The notes under the pieces: generated by a model
Database searches by the model: none
Told to the model about the DNA's origin: nothing
The model's input: only the letters and a program-made list of their open reading frames with translations
Shown: piece by piece, positions 47,264 through 54,842 of the stretch
Position numbering within the stretch: the first letter of the stretch is position 1
How the letters are laid out: the number at the start of each line of letters is the position of its first letter
Program-made: the position numbers and the translations under genes
Source: Ancylomarina sp. DW003
GTDB lineage: Bacteria > Bacteroidota > Bacteroidia > Bacteroidales > Marinifilaceae
Reading direction: 5' to 3'
Length of the DNA stretch: 64,000 nucleotides
Assembly: GCF_029029505.1 (NCBI RefSeq)
Contig: NZ_JAKJSD010000021.1
Coordinates: forward strand, 1-64,000

Positions 47264-48853
47264 ATGAAAATAAAAAATATAGTACTTGTATTTATGCTTA
47301 GTTTGTTATTCTCGTGTGCAGATTTTCTGGACGAGAATCCAAACAGAGCAGGTAACGATCCAATTGAAGATTTGGAACAATTGGATAATATGATGAACGA
47401 AATGGCATACTTGCTCAAAGGACTTCCCTGGGGAGTCGGTAGTAGATCTAATTTTGTTAATGCCTTGGCCAGTGATGATTATGAGCTGCATCCTGAAATT
47501 CAGGAGAAAATTGGCGCTGAGAATGCTGGTCTGATTTCCATTTTAGACAGGGAATTTCTGACTTATCGATTAGCAAATTTTTATGAAATGGGTGATATGT
47601 ATGGTACGATATACCATCTAAATACTGTTTTAGTTAATCTTAATGATGTAGATGGTGATGATGAGGCGTTAAGAAAAAAGATAAAAGCTGAAGCACTAAG
47701 CTATCGTGCTTATTATCATTTTAATTTACTGGTAAATTATTCTTTACATCCTGTGCTTAATGGAGGGAATAATTTGGGAATGGGTTATAGAACCGATATT
47801 AGTTTTGCATCCAAGGGAATCTCATCTAGAAATACGGTTTCGTATACCATGGATAAAATATATGAGGATATTTCGAAAGCACAGGCTTTATTTGAAGAGG
47901 CTGGTGCAGAGGATTTTGAAGTTGAATATAACTGGAGGTTAAGCAAGATAGGTTTAATGGCTATAAAAGCCCGTATCGATTTATATAACGGGAACTATAA
48001 TGAAGCATTAACAGCGGCCAATTATGTATTGTCAAAATACAATTATCTTGAGGACTTAAATAATGATGCCAATCCTGGTGACCCATACTATGTGTATACT
48101 TCACAACATGCATATACGCCTACGGATGGAACTGTAGAAGAGATATTGGATGTGTTTGAGACTGAAATGAACAGGCAGGGGGAACTTCAGATGAATAATC
48201 CAGAAATGATTGTACCTGATTTTACTTCATACCCTTTGGGTGGTAATTTCCCAATGTCTGAGTCTTTATATGCTTCATTTGATATAAAATCTGATTTACG
48301 ACTTGCTAAGTTTTTTACTAATAATGCTTATTTAAAGAATGCTGGTGCTTCAAAATTTTCAATAGCTGAGATTAATGCTTTGAGCGCTGAGAAAACTCAT
48401 AATTTCCAAGGGCTAACTAATAGCACACGTAATGTATCACTTCAACAAGGACCTAATGTACCAGAAATGATGCTGATTAAGGCCGAATGTTTAGCTAGAG
48501 GAGAAGATGGAATTGCTAAAGATGAGGCCACGGCACAGTCAGTTCTTCAAACATTAAGAGCGAAAAGATTTACTTTGGTAATCGATGCTAATAATATATC
48601 TGGAACTCTTCAGGATGTTCTTACTGAAAGAAGAAGAGAAAGACCATATGTGATCAGATGGTACGATATTAAACGACTTAATGCCTTGGATAATGCAGGT
48701 ATCGTATTGTCTAAGAAATATTTCACAGATCGTGATGATTCTAATTCAGGAAGTAGTGTTTATTCTATTCAACCAAATTCAAATGCTTTTGCCTTACCGA
48801 TTCCTGACGCGGAATTAAATTTGTTGAATGGATGGGAACAAAACCCTGAATAG
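47264..48853 (+). CDS. SusD/RagB-family substrate-binding lipoprotein (locus C)
   Basis: A 529-residue lipoprotein (lipobox LFSC, Cys18; then ADFLDENPNRAGNDPI). SusD helices include KAEALSYRAYYHFNLLVNY and the C-terminal part ERRRERPYVIRWYDIKRLNA. Close-coupled to SusC C by a four-base gap. A clear terminator follows, so the thioredoxin remnant and TlpA gene downstream are probably transcribed separately. Confidence 0.92.
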   Translation: MKIKNIVLVFMLSLLFSCADFLDENPNRAGNDPIEDLEQLDNMMNEMAYLLKGLPWGVGSRSNFVNALASDDYELHPEIQEKIGAENAGLISILDREFLTYRLANFYEMGDMYGTIYHLNTVLVNLNDVDGDDEALRKKIKAEALSYRAYYHFNLLVNYSLHPVLNGGNNLGMGYRTDISFASKGISSRNTVSYTMDKIYEDISKAQALFEEAGAEDFEVEYNWRLSKIGLMAIKARIDLYNGNYNEALTAANYVLSKYNYLEDLNNDANPGDPYYVYTSQHAYTPTDGTVEEILDVFETEMNRQGELQMNNPEMIVPDFTSYPLGGNFPMSESLYASFDIKSDLRLAKFFTNNAYLKNAGASKFSIAEINALSAEKTHNFQGLTNSTRNVSLQQGPNVPEMMLIKAECLARGEDGIAKDEATAQSVLQTLRAKRFTLVIDANNISGTLQDVLTERRRERPYVIRWYDIKRLNALDNAGIVLSKKYFTDRDDSNSGSSVYSIQPNSNAFALPIPDAELNLLNGWEQNPE

Positions 48854-48940
48854 TTTGGATTGGCAGTTTGGATTAAGATGGATCCAAATCAATATCACAA
48901 ACAAAATAATGTATAAAAGCAATATATAAATTTGTATTTT

Positions 48941-48993
48941 AAGTTTGGTCTGCTTCATCGTGTTCGTATTATTTCACGGAGGCAGACCTTCTT
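48941..48993 (+). terminator. Long hairpin terminator after susD C
   Basis: GGTCTGCTTC (48947-48956) pairs with GGAGGCAGACC on the right (to 48988), and CGTG with CACG nearer the loop: about fourteen pairs with a two-base bulge, flanked by AAG/CTT and followed by TTCTTT. A weaker hairpin (TTTGGAT/ATCCAAA, 48867-48888) lies just upstream. Confidence 0.75.
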
Positions 48994-48999
48994 TACTAA

Positions 49000-49293
49000 T
49001 AGCACATTTTTAAGACTCATAATACCCAAACACAAAAAACACTTAATTAAACATAGTAATATTCTTAAGGTATTGAACATTGCACAGGATTGGGATGAAA
49101 AAAAATGGAAAAAAGCTGTTGAGCGAATCAAATGGACTGTTACAATATCATTAATAACGACAAAGAAGTAATTGATTGGGTTCTTAAGTATAACGTGATT
49201 GGTTTTCCAACAAAACTACTCATCAACCCTAAAGGAAATATTATTGGATGTTGGGTTGGTGAAGGCGAAGAGGGTGAGGAGTTATATCATTGA
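49000..49293 (+). pseudogene. Frameshifted TlpA/thioredoxin-like remnant
   Basis: One frame reads LNIAQDWDEKKWKKAVERIK and a second continues YNIINNDKEVIDWVLKYNV, then IGFPTKLLINPKGNIIG to a TGA at 49291-49293. Together these match the later half of a TlpA-like domain: SxDxD...W strand, cis-Pro loop GFPT and terminal strand. The frame changes near 49130-49140 and the CxxC half is missing. It lies where an accessory thioredoxin gene would be expected after SusD. Confidence 0.75.
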
Positions 49294-49425
49294 TTAATTA
49301 TTATCAATGAAAAATTAACAACTATTGAAGTTTGAACCAATTTGTGTGGTTCATTCATAATTTTAAATAATGTTTCTGATTTAATTAAAAAAAACAATCT
49401 CTCTTTAAAAATAAAAACAAATAAA

Positions 49426-50817
49426 ATGAGAAATTTAAGCGTGTTTGTAGTACTACTGACTTTGTTGGCCTGTAGTAAAAAAAATAAGAATGAAGTAACC
49501 TTAAAAGGTCATCTAATTAATTTCAATGAACCTTCGCTTGTACTTTATATGGGCGATAAAGTTGATACTGTTTTAGTAGATAAAGACGGACAATTTGAGG
49601 CTATTCTTCATCTTGATAAAGAAAAATCTGTGTATTTGGAAAGTAAAAGCTTTAGTAGACATTTTCTTTTGCTATCTGGTTATGAATTGAGTTTTTCTCA
49701 GGATGTGGCAAACAAAGATAAAGGATTTAAGTTTACGAATAAGAATGTACTTGTATCTGCTAACTTATATGCTAAGGCTACGCTCGAATTAGACGAAAAG
49801 TTAAAACAGAATTGGAGAGAAGCTTTAATTTTAGATGAAGATGCTTTTATAACAAAGGTCAATGATATTTATACACAGAAAATGAATCTTTTAGATGCTT
49901 TTGCAAAAGCGAATGACTATGCTGATTCTGATTTTGTTCGTCTTGAAATCAACAAAATTAAGTATGAAAGGCTAAATGATTTCTTAACTTATAAAAATTC
50001 ACATGGTGCATATATTGGAGATAGATCATTTGTTGCTTCAGAAAAAATCACGTCTCAATTGAAAGATGCTGATTTAAACTTAGGTGAATTAGTTGGTGTG
50101 TCGAGTTATAATAGCTTTGTTACTAATGTTTTGGCTAAAAAAGTGGAAGTCTATTTTGAAAATAATCCAGAAATAACTGTGACAAGAGAAAGTTATGAAT
50201 TGTATCGATTTGCATGTTTAGACGAGTTAATTACAAATTCAAAGGTTAAAGAATACTTAGCTTATGACATTTTACGAAATTGTACAAAAGACTATATTAC
50301 TAGTGGATCAGAACTTGTTAAAAAGTTTCGTGCTTTGGTTACAAAGGAGACTTACTTAAATCATATTAACTCTAAGGTTGCAGCTTGGGAAGCAATTGGC
50401 CAAGGGCAATTAGCACCAGATTTTGCAGGACAAACTGTGAATGGCAAAACCATTGCACTTTCTGACCTAAGAGGTAAGTATGTTTATGTTGATATTTGGG
50501 CGACTTGGTGTGGACCTTGTTGTGCTGAGATTCCTTACCTAGAAAAGCTAGAAAAAGAATATCACGGCAAAAACATTACTTTTTTAAGTGTATCAGTTGA
50601 TGCGGATAAAGATAAATGGAAGAAAAAAGTGATTGGAGATAAGATGGGTGGTATTCAAATTAATGTAGGCCAAGGTAATTCTATTAGTAAGGACTATATG
50701 ATTAGAGGTATTCCCCGTTTTATGCTTTTTGATATGGAAGGTAAAATCGTAAGCGTGAATGCTCCGCGTCCTTCCGGGAAAATTCGTGAGGTCTTAGATA
50801 ATCTTAAAGCTTTGTAA
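49426..50817 (+). CDS. TlpA-family disulfide reductase lipoprotein (locus C)
   Basis: 463 residues from the ATG at 49426 (lipobox LLAC, Cys16); the in-frame start at 49342 would put a polar stretch before the signal. DUF4369-like domain (about 20-100), helical linker, then a TlpA domain with VDIWATWCGPCC (Cys362, Cys365 and an extra Cys366), ITFLSVSVDADKDKW and RGIPRFMLFDMEGKI, ending in NAPRPSGKIREV. Paralogue of the protein at 37630. Predicted membrane-anchored periplasmic thiol-disulfide exchange protein. Confidence 0.9.
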   Translation: MRNLSVFVVLLTLLACSKKNKNEVTLKGHLINFNEPSLVLYMGDKVDTVLVDKDGQFEAILHLDKEKSVYLESKSFSRHFLLLSGYELSFSQDVANKDKGFKFTNKNVLVSANLYAKATLELDEKLKQNWREALILDEDAFITKVNDIYTQKMNLLDAFAKANDYADSDFVRLEINKIKYERLNDFLTYKNSHGAYIGDRSFVASEKITSQLKDADLNLGELVGVSSYNSFVTNVLAKKVEVYFENNPEITVTRESYELYRFACLDELITNSKVKEYLAYDILRNCTKDYITSGSELVKKFRALVTKETYLNHINSKVAAWEAIGQGQLAPDFAGQTVNGKTIALSDLRGKYVYVDIWATWCGPCCAEIPYLEKLEKEYHGKNITFLSVSVDADKDKWKKKVIGDKMGGIQINVGQGNSISKDYMIRGIPRFMLFDMEGKIVSVNAPRPSGKIREVLDNLKAL

Positions 50818-50834
50818 ATGAAACATAAGGATTT

Positions 50835-50858
50835 TATCTCAAATTTTAATTTGAGATA
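50835..50858 (+). terminator. Hairpin after the locus C TlpA gene
   Basis: TATCTCAAATT (50835-50845) and AATTTGAGATA (50848-50858), eleven pairs with a two-base apex. Confidence 0.6.
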
Positions 50859-50882
50859 GTCTCATTACCTAAATAAAAAAAG

Positions 50883-50918
50883 CTCTCTCAGCGTATCCAG
50901 ACTAAGAGAGGTGTTTTT
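50883..50918 (+). terminator. Second hairpin with T-run after the TlpA gene
   Basis: CTCTCT (50883-50888) pairs with AGAGAG (50905-50910), followed by GTGTTTTTG; an A-run precedes it. Confidence 0.6.
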
Positions 50919-50996
50919 GTATAAGGAATCTGTCTAATTTATAAATAGGTCTGCTTTTATGACTTATTGATATAAACTGATCATTTGCTAATGAAG

Positions 50997-51022
50997 AAAC
51001 GCTGCATACTAATGCAGCGTTT
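50997..51022. terminator. Hairpin between convergent genes
   Basis: AAACGCTGCAT (50997-51007) and ATGCAGCGTTT (51012-51022) form eleven perfect pairs. It could terminate transcription in both directions between the TlpA gene and the minus-strand HU-like gene. A second imperfect hairpin (GCCTTCGCAA with TTGCGAAAGGC, 51031-51077) adjoins the HU stop. Confidence 0.65.
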
Positions 51023-51090
51023 AAATTATAGCCTTCGCAACTTTTTGCAAAAGCGTTTGCAACTTATTGCGAAAGGCATAAATCGAAATA

Positions 51091-51474
51091 CTACATTTTA
51101 CTGTATTTTAATTTACCAAGCATCTCCTTTAGTTTTTTGCCAGGCGTAAAGATAATTTTAGACTTTTTAATACTATTGGCATTAATGTCTTCAGCCTTTT
51201 CCTCGCCTTCACTGCTAATGCTAACCCTGTAATTTCCAATGTCGCCTAACTTTACTGACTTTCCATCAGCAAGCATACTTGGAATAACATCCGTTAATGC
51301 ATACAATACAGCTCGAATGTCTGCGCCACTAACGGTACTGATTTTCTCAATACCTTCTGTTAATTCATCAATGTCGGCGTTTCCGCTGATCATATTACTG
51401 GCATAGAATTTCTTCTCACTACCACCTGCAACGCCAGGTTGGCCTCTTTCAATGACTTTAAATTTAATTGTCAT
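51091..51474 (-). CDS. HU-family DNA-binding protein (Bacteroidota HU-like type)
   Basis: A 127-residue basic protein with the HU/IHF-type core: an N-terminal strand (MTIKFKVIERGQPG), helices (DIDELTEGIEKISTVSGADI, RAVLYALTDVIPSMLADGKS), a KLGDIGNYRVSISSEG strand pair, and a Lys-rich FTPGKKLKEMLGKLKYSKM end. The length and the FKVIERGQPG start fit the diverged HU-like group common in Bacteroidota rather than classic 90-residue HU. Probably nucleoid-associated or locus-specific DNA bending. It is the only minus-strand gene between the left edge and 61 kb. Confidence 0.85.
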   Translation of the reverse strand: MTIKFKVIERGQPGVAGGSEKKFYASNMISGNADIDELTEGIEKISTVSGADIRAVLYALTDVIPSMLADGKSVKLGDIGNYRVSISSEGEEKAEDINANSIKKSKIIFTPGKKLKEMLGKLKYSKM

Positions 51475-52311
51475 ATCATTTAAATTACCTGTTATATAGA
51501 ATCAGGATTTTACGATTTAGTTTTTATATGGCGGGCCCATCGGCCTCCTCTTCCAAGTGCACTCGCCAAAGTTTACAGGGTTGATGACCAGCCGATGGAT
51601 TACCTTTTTGTTTTGATCTGGATGAAAAATCATCTCTTGAATCGAAACGTATCGAATTTAATTAAAATAGCCTCTTAGTATACTTATCAAATAGGTTAAA
51701 TTTTTGATAAGGAATTGGTTTTTAAGTGTAATTAACATTTTGTCCTTTTTATATGTTTTAATTCAGCTATTCTGTTTGTTCTAAACCCAATAATGTTTTT
51801 TTAATCTCTTGATATAAAAGGACTCTGAATATTTTTTGATGTACTTGCTTTAAGTATTATTCTTAATCTATTGAAGAGAATTGGAATAAGCTGGGTGGCA
51901 ACTCAATATTTTGAGAATTTATTTCAGGAAGCTTTTCTGTATATTCCTCTTGAAATTATATAGAACTGATTTAGGAATTATCATTTCATATAGATTGAAA
52001 TGACAATTGTTAAGCTCTTGTTAAATGCCGAAATTGTGGTTGTTTCTACTCTGTTTTTTCCAATTTTACATCAGAATACAGGATATATTAGAATAGTTGA
52101 GAAAGAAACTAAATAAAAATTGCATTTTTTTTCGTTTAAAATAAACTTTCTATTTTTATCTAATCTAGATTACATTCTAAATTGTAAGTTTAAGTAAATT
52201 AAGCTTATTGTGAGAATATAAATTAACAAAACATTTGATGTGATTGTTTAGTTAGATTGACTCTATCTAGTTGAGTTTAACAAATTTTGACAAAAATAAA
52301 TGGAATCTGAT
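51475..52311. other. Long gene-free region with a GC-rich patch
   Basis: No gene is seen over about 840 bases. Around 51530-51600 a GC-rich patch stands out in otherwise AT-rich DNA; its ends carry CCATCGGC and GCCGATGG, eight complementary bases about 50 apart. On the minus strand a short open stretch reads INPVNFGECTWKRRPMGPPY, which I do not recognise. The patch may be a structured 5' leader of the HU-like gene or a relic of transferred DNA. The rest is featureless AT-rich sequence. Confidence 0.4.
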
Positions 52312-52341
52312 TCACCCTTTTTGACTGTTTAAGGGTCTTAT
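52312..52341 (+). promoter_or_regulatory. TCACCC-type promoter candidate before dsbD
   Basis: TCACCC (52312-52317), 16 bases, then GGTCTTAT (52334-52341), about 116 bases before the dsbD ATG. An A-rich tract and GAATCTGA precede it, as at fecR C. Confidence 0.5.
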
Positions 52342-52457
52342 GAGTGTAAGAAAAACAAAAACAATCAAAGAAACTTGTCTCAGGCGAGACAAATAATAGA
52401 ATAGTGGTAATGTGGATTGCCATTAGCACACACAACAACTAACAAAAACTAAGACCA

Positions 52458-54461
52458 ATGAAATTGAATTTTAAGTTTGCTCTCGTTTTTATTTTGAGCA
52501 GCATGATTACTTTAAGTGCGTTTAGCCAGATTGTTCAGCCAGCCAAGTGGAAGGTTGAATTTTCGAAAAAAGATGTGAAGGTTGGAGAGACACTTGAAGT
52601 CTTAATTAAAGGAGATATTCAGGATACATGGCATGTATTTTCGAATGACTTCGATCCGGAATTAGGTCCTATTCTAGCGACTTTTAATTTTGAAAAAAAT
52701 GATTCTTACGAATTAGTTGGTAAAGTAACACCAATTAAACCTCATAAACATTACGACGAAGTTTGGGAAGGTGAAGTAAGCTACTTTGAGAAGAAAGCTG
52801 AATTTCGTCAAACCATTAAAGTATTACAAGCAGACGTAAAAGTTGCAGGTTCTTTCGATTATCAGGCTTGTACCGATGTTTCAGGACAGTGTGTGACTGG
52901 TGAAGAAGATTTTGATATTGCATTAACAGCTGAAGGTGGTTCTGTTGTAAAGAAAGAGGCTAAGGCCGAAGAATCAACTCCTGCTGAGAAAAAAGAATCT
53001 AAGAAAGGTCTTTGGGCTATATTTATTGGTGCATTTCTTGGTGGATTGATTGCAATTGTAACACCATGTGTATTCCCAATGATTCCAATGACAGTGAGTT
53101 ATTTTATGCATTCAGGTGGGGGTAATAAAGCAAAAGGTAGAATGAATGCATTCTTCTATGGTTTTTCTATTATTGCTATTTATACCGTTGTAGGAACAAT
53201 TCTGGCAGTTGTAATGGGACCAGATTTTGCAAACTTCCTAAGTACGCATTGGGTTCCAAATATTTTATTCTTTATCATTTTCGTTGTCTTTGCATTTTCT
53301 TTCTTTGGTATGTTCGAAATGACAATGCCGAGTTGGATGGTAAATAAATCTGTTGCAAACGAAGATAAAGGTGGTTTCATGGGTTCATTCTTTATGGCCT
53401 TTACTTTAGTGCTTGTGTCATTTTCATGTACAGGACCAATTGTAGGAACTATTTTGGTTGCTTCAGCTGGAGGAGAAGTTCTTATGCCAATTATTGGTAT
53501 GTTGGGATTCTCATTAGCATTTGCACTTCCATTTACATTGTTTGCAATTTTCCCGGGATGGTTGAATAATATGCCTAAGTCTGGTGGATGGTTGAACTCA
53601 GTGAAAGTTGTATTAGGATTCTTAGAATTAGCTTTAGGATTGAAATTCTTAAGTGTAGCAGATCAGACTTACCATTGGGGAATTCTAGATAGAGAAGTTT
53701 ACTTAGCGATTTGGATTGTGATCTTTACATTATTAGGTTTCTACTTATTAGGGAAATTAATGTTCTCTCACGATAGCCCTCTTAAGAGTATTAGTGTTCC
53801 AAGATTAATGTTGGCAATTGCTTCATTCTCTTTTGTGGTGTATATGATCCCGGGTATGTTTGGTGCTCCATTAAAAATGTTATCAGGTTTTACACCTCCA
53901 AAATCAGGTTTAGATTTTGATCTACCAACAATGATTGTTGAAAATGCAGGTTCAGGTGGTGTTAAGCATGAAAAAATTAGTGGAAAATACAGTGATTTCC
54001 TTCATTTACCTCCAGGGTTTCAAGGATACTTCGATATGGATGAAGCTATAGCAGCTTCTAAAGCTCAGAATAAGCCTGTGTTTGTTGACTTTACTGGACA
54101 CGGTTGTGTAAACTGTCGTGAAATGGAATCGAATGTTTGGTCTCACCCTGAAGTAGCAAAGAGATTGAAGAATGAATATATTATCGTAGCAATGTATGTT
54201 GATGATAAAACGAAGCTACCTAAGGAGGAGTGGATTGTATCGAACTACGATGGTAAGAAAAAGAAGACTTTAGGTAAGATAAATGCAAATTACCAGATTG
54301 AAAGGTATAATGTAAATGCACAGCCATATTATGTGCTTTTAGATAAGGAAGGTAAGGATTTGGTTCAGCCAACAGCATACGATCTTAACGTAGATAATTT
54401 TATTAAATTCCTTGATGAGGGAATAAAGAATTTTAAGAATGGGAAAAGCGTTGCACTCTAG
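52458..54461 (+). CDS. dsbD: Thiol:disulfide interchange protein DsbD
   Basis: 667 residues, three-part architecture. Signal peptide to about 24; DsbD-alpha-like periplasmic domain (about 25-160) with the Cys pair at 138 and 145 (QACTDVSGQC); membrane core of about eight helices (about 185-480) with TPCVFPMIP (Cys204) and SFSCTGP (Cys324); C-terminal thioredoxin-like gamma domain with FTGHGCVNC (Cys550, Cys553) and NAQPYYVLLD. It carries electrons from cytoplasmic thioredoxin across the inner membrane to periplasmic acceptors, which here would include the many TlpA-type proteins. All six catalytic cysteines are present. It has a TCACCC-type site upstream and is followed by copy 3 of the structured repeat. 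Confidence 0.93.
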   Translation: MKLNFKFALVFILSSMITLSAFSQIVQPAKWKVEFSKKDVKVGETLEVLIKGDIQDTWHVFSNDFDPELGPILATFNFEKNDSYELVGKVTPIKPHKHYDEVWEGEVSYFEKKAEFRQTIKVLQADVKVAGSFDYQACTDVSGQCVTGEEDFDIALTAEGGSVVKKEAKAEESTPAEKKESKKGLWAIFIGAFLGGLIAIVTPCVFPMIPMTVSYFMHSGGGNKAKGRMNAFFYGFSIIAIYTVVGTILAVVMGPDFANFLSTHWVPNILFFIIFVVFAFSFFGMFEMTMPSWMVNKSVANEDKGGFMGSFFMAFTLVLVSFSCTGPIVGTILVASAGGEVLMPIIGMLGFSLAFALPFTLFAIFPGWLNNMPKSGGWLNSVKVVLGFLELALGLKFLSVADQTYHWGILDREVYLAIWIVIFTLLGFYLLGKLMFSHDSPLKSISVPRLMLAIASFSFVVYMIPGMFGAPLKMLSGFTPPKSGLDFDLPTMIVENAGSGGVKHEKISGKYSDFLHLPPGFQGYFDMDEAIAASKAQNKPVFVDFTGHGCVNCREMESNVWSHPEVAKRLKNEYIIVAMYVDDKTKLPKEEWIVSNYDGKKKKTLGKINANYQIERYNVNAQPYYVLLDKEGKDLVQPTAYDLNVDNFIKFLDEGIKNFKNGKSVAL

Positions 54462-54550
54462 TTTTCAAGTGTAAATAAGGTAATATATAGCAGCGCCCTT
54501 GTTCTTAGATATTTGCAAATAGTTTTTAATTATTTTTTTAGTTAGTCGGT

Positions 54551-54673
54551 AGAGGGGCAGGATCCGTATAGAATCGTTTGGTGTTTTAGAAACACAACCT
54601 TCTTTAAAATCATCTTTGGTCGGATCTGGTTTTGAGGAAATTGAAAACGAGCTCTTGGGTTCTGTCCTTTCTT
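54551..54673 (+). ncRNA. Structured dispersed repeat, copy 3 (after dsbD)
   Basis: Outer stem AGAGGGGCAGGATCC (54551-54565) pairs with GGTTCTGTCCTTTCT (54658-54672) allowing G-U pairs and two single-base bulges. The inner hairpin is GTGTTT-TAG-AAACAC (54581-54595), different in sequence from copy 1. The core ATCTTTGGTCGGATCTG (54612-54628) and GAAATTGAA (54636-54644) are conserved. It lies in the 381-base gap between dsbD and the peptidase gene, which otherwise shows nothing recognisable. Confidence 0.55.
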
Positions 54674-54842
54674 ATTGATAAGACTTGCAAATAGTAGAAG
54701 AAATTCAAAGTCGAAAAACCAGTTGAACATGCTTGTTGTTTAACTTTAAATCAAATTAGTTACAATAGTTTAACTTGATACGTACACCACTATTAAAATC
54801 AAGATTAAGCTTATTGAACTATCCGAATTAAATATTTTTAAT

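Noticed and set aside
48932-49171. A 79-codon frame read as an intact gene
   Set aside because: Its first part lies in a terminator hairpin and its end is out of frame with the rest of a thioredoxin-like domain, so it is treated as a pseudogene.
6137-50817. Polysaccharide utilisation loci
   Set aside because: SusC/SusD are present, but no glycoside hydrolases, lyases, sulfatases or sugar-binding modules were recognised.
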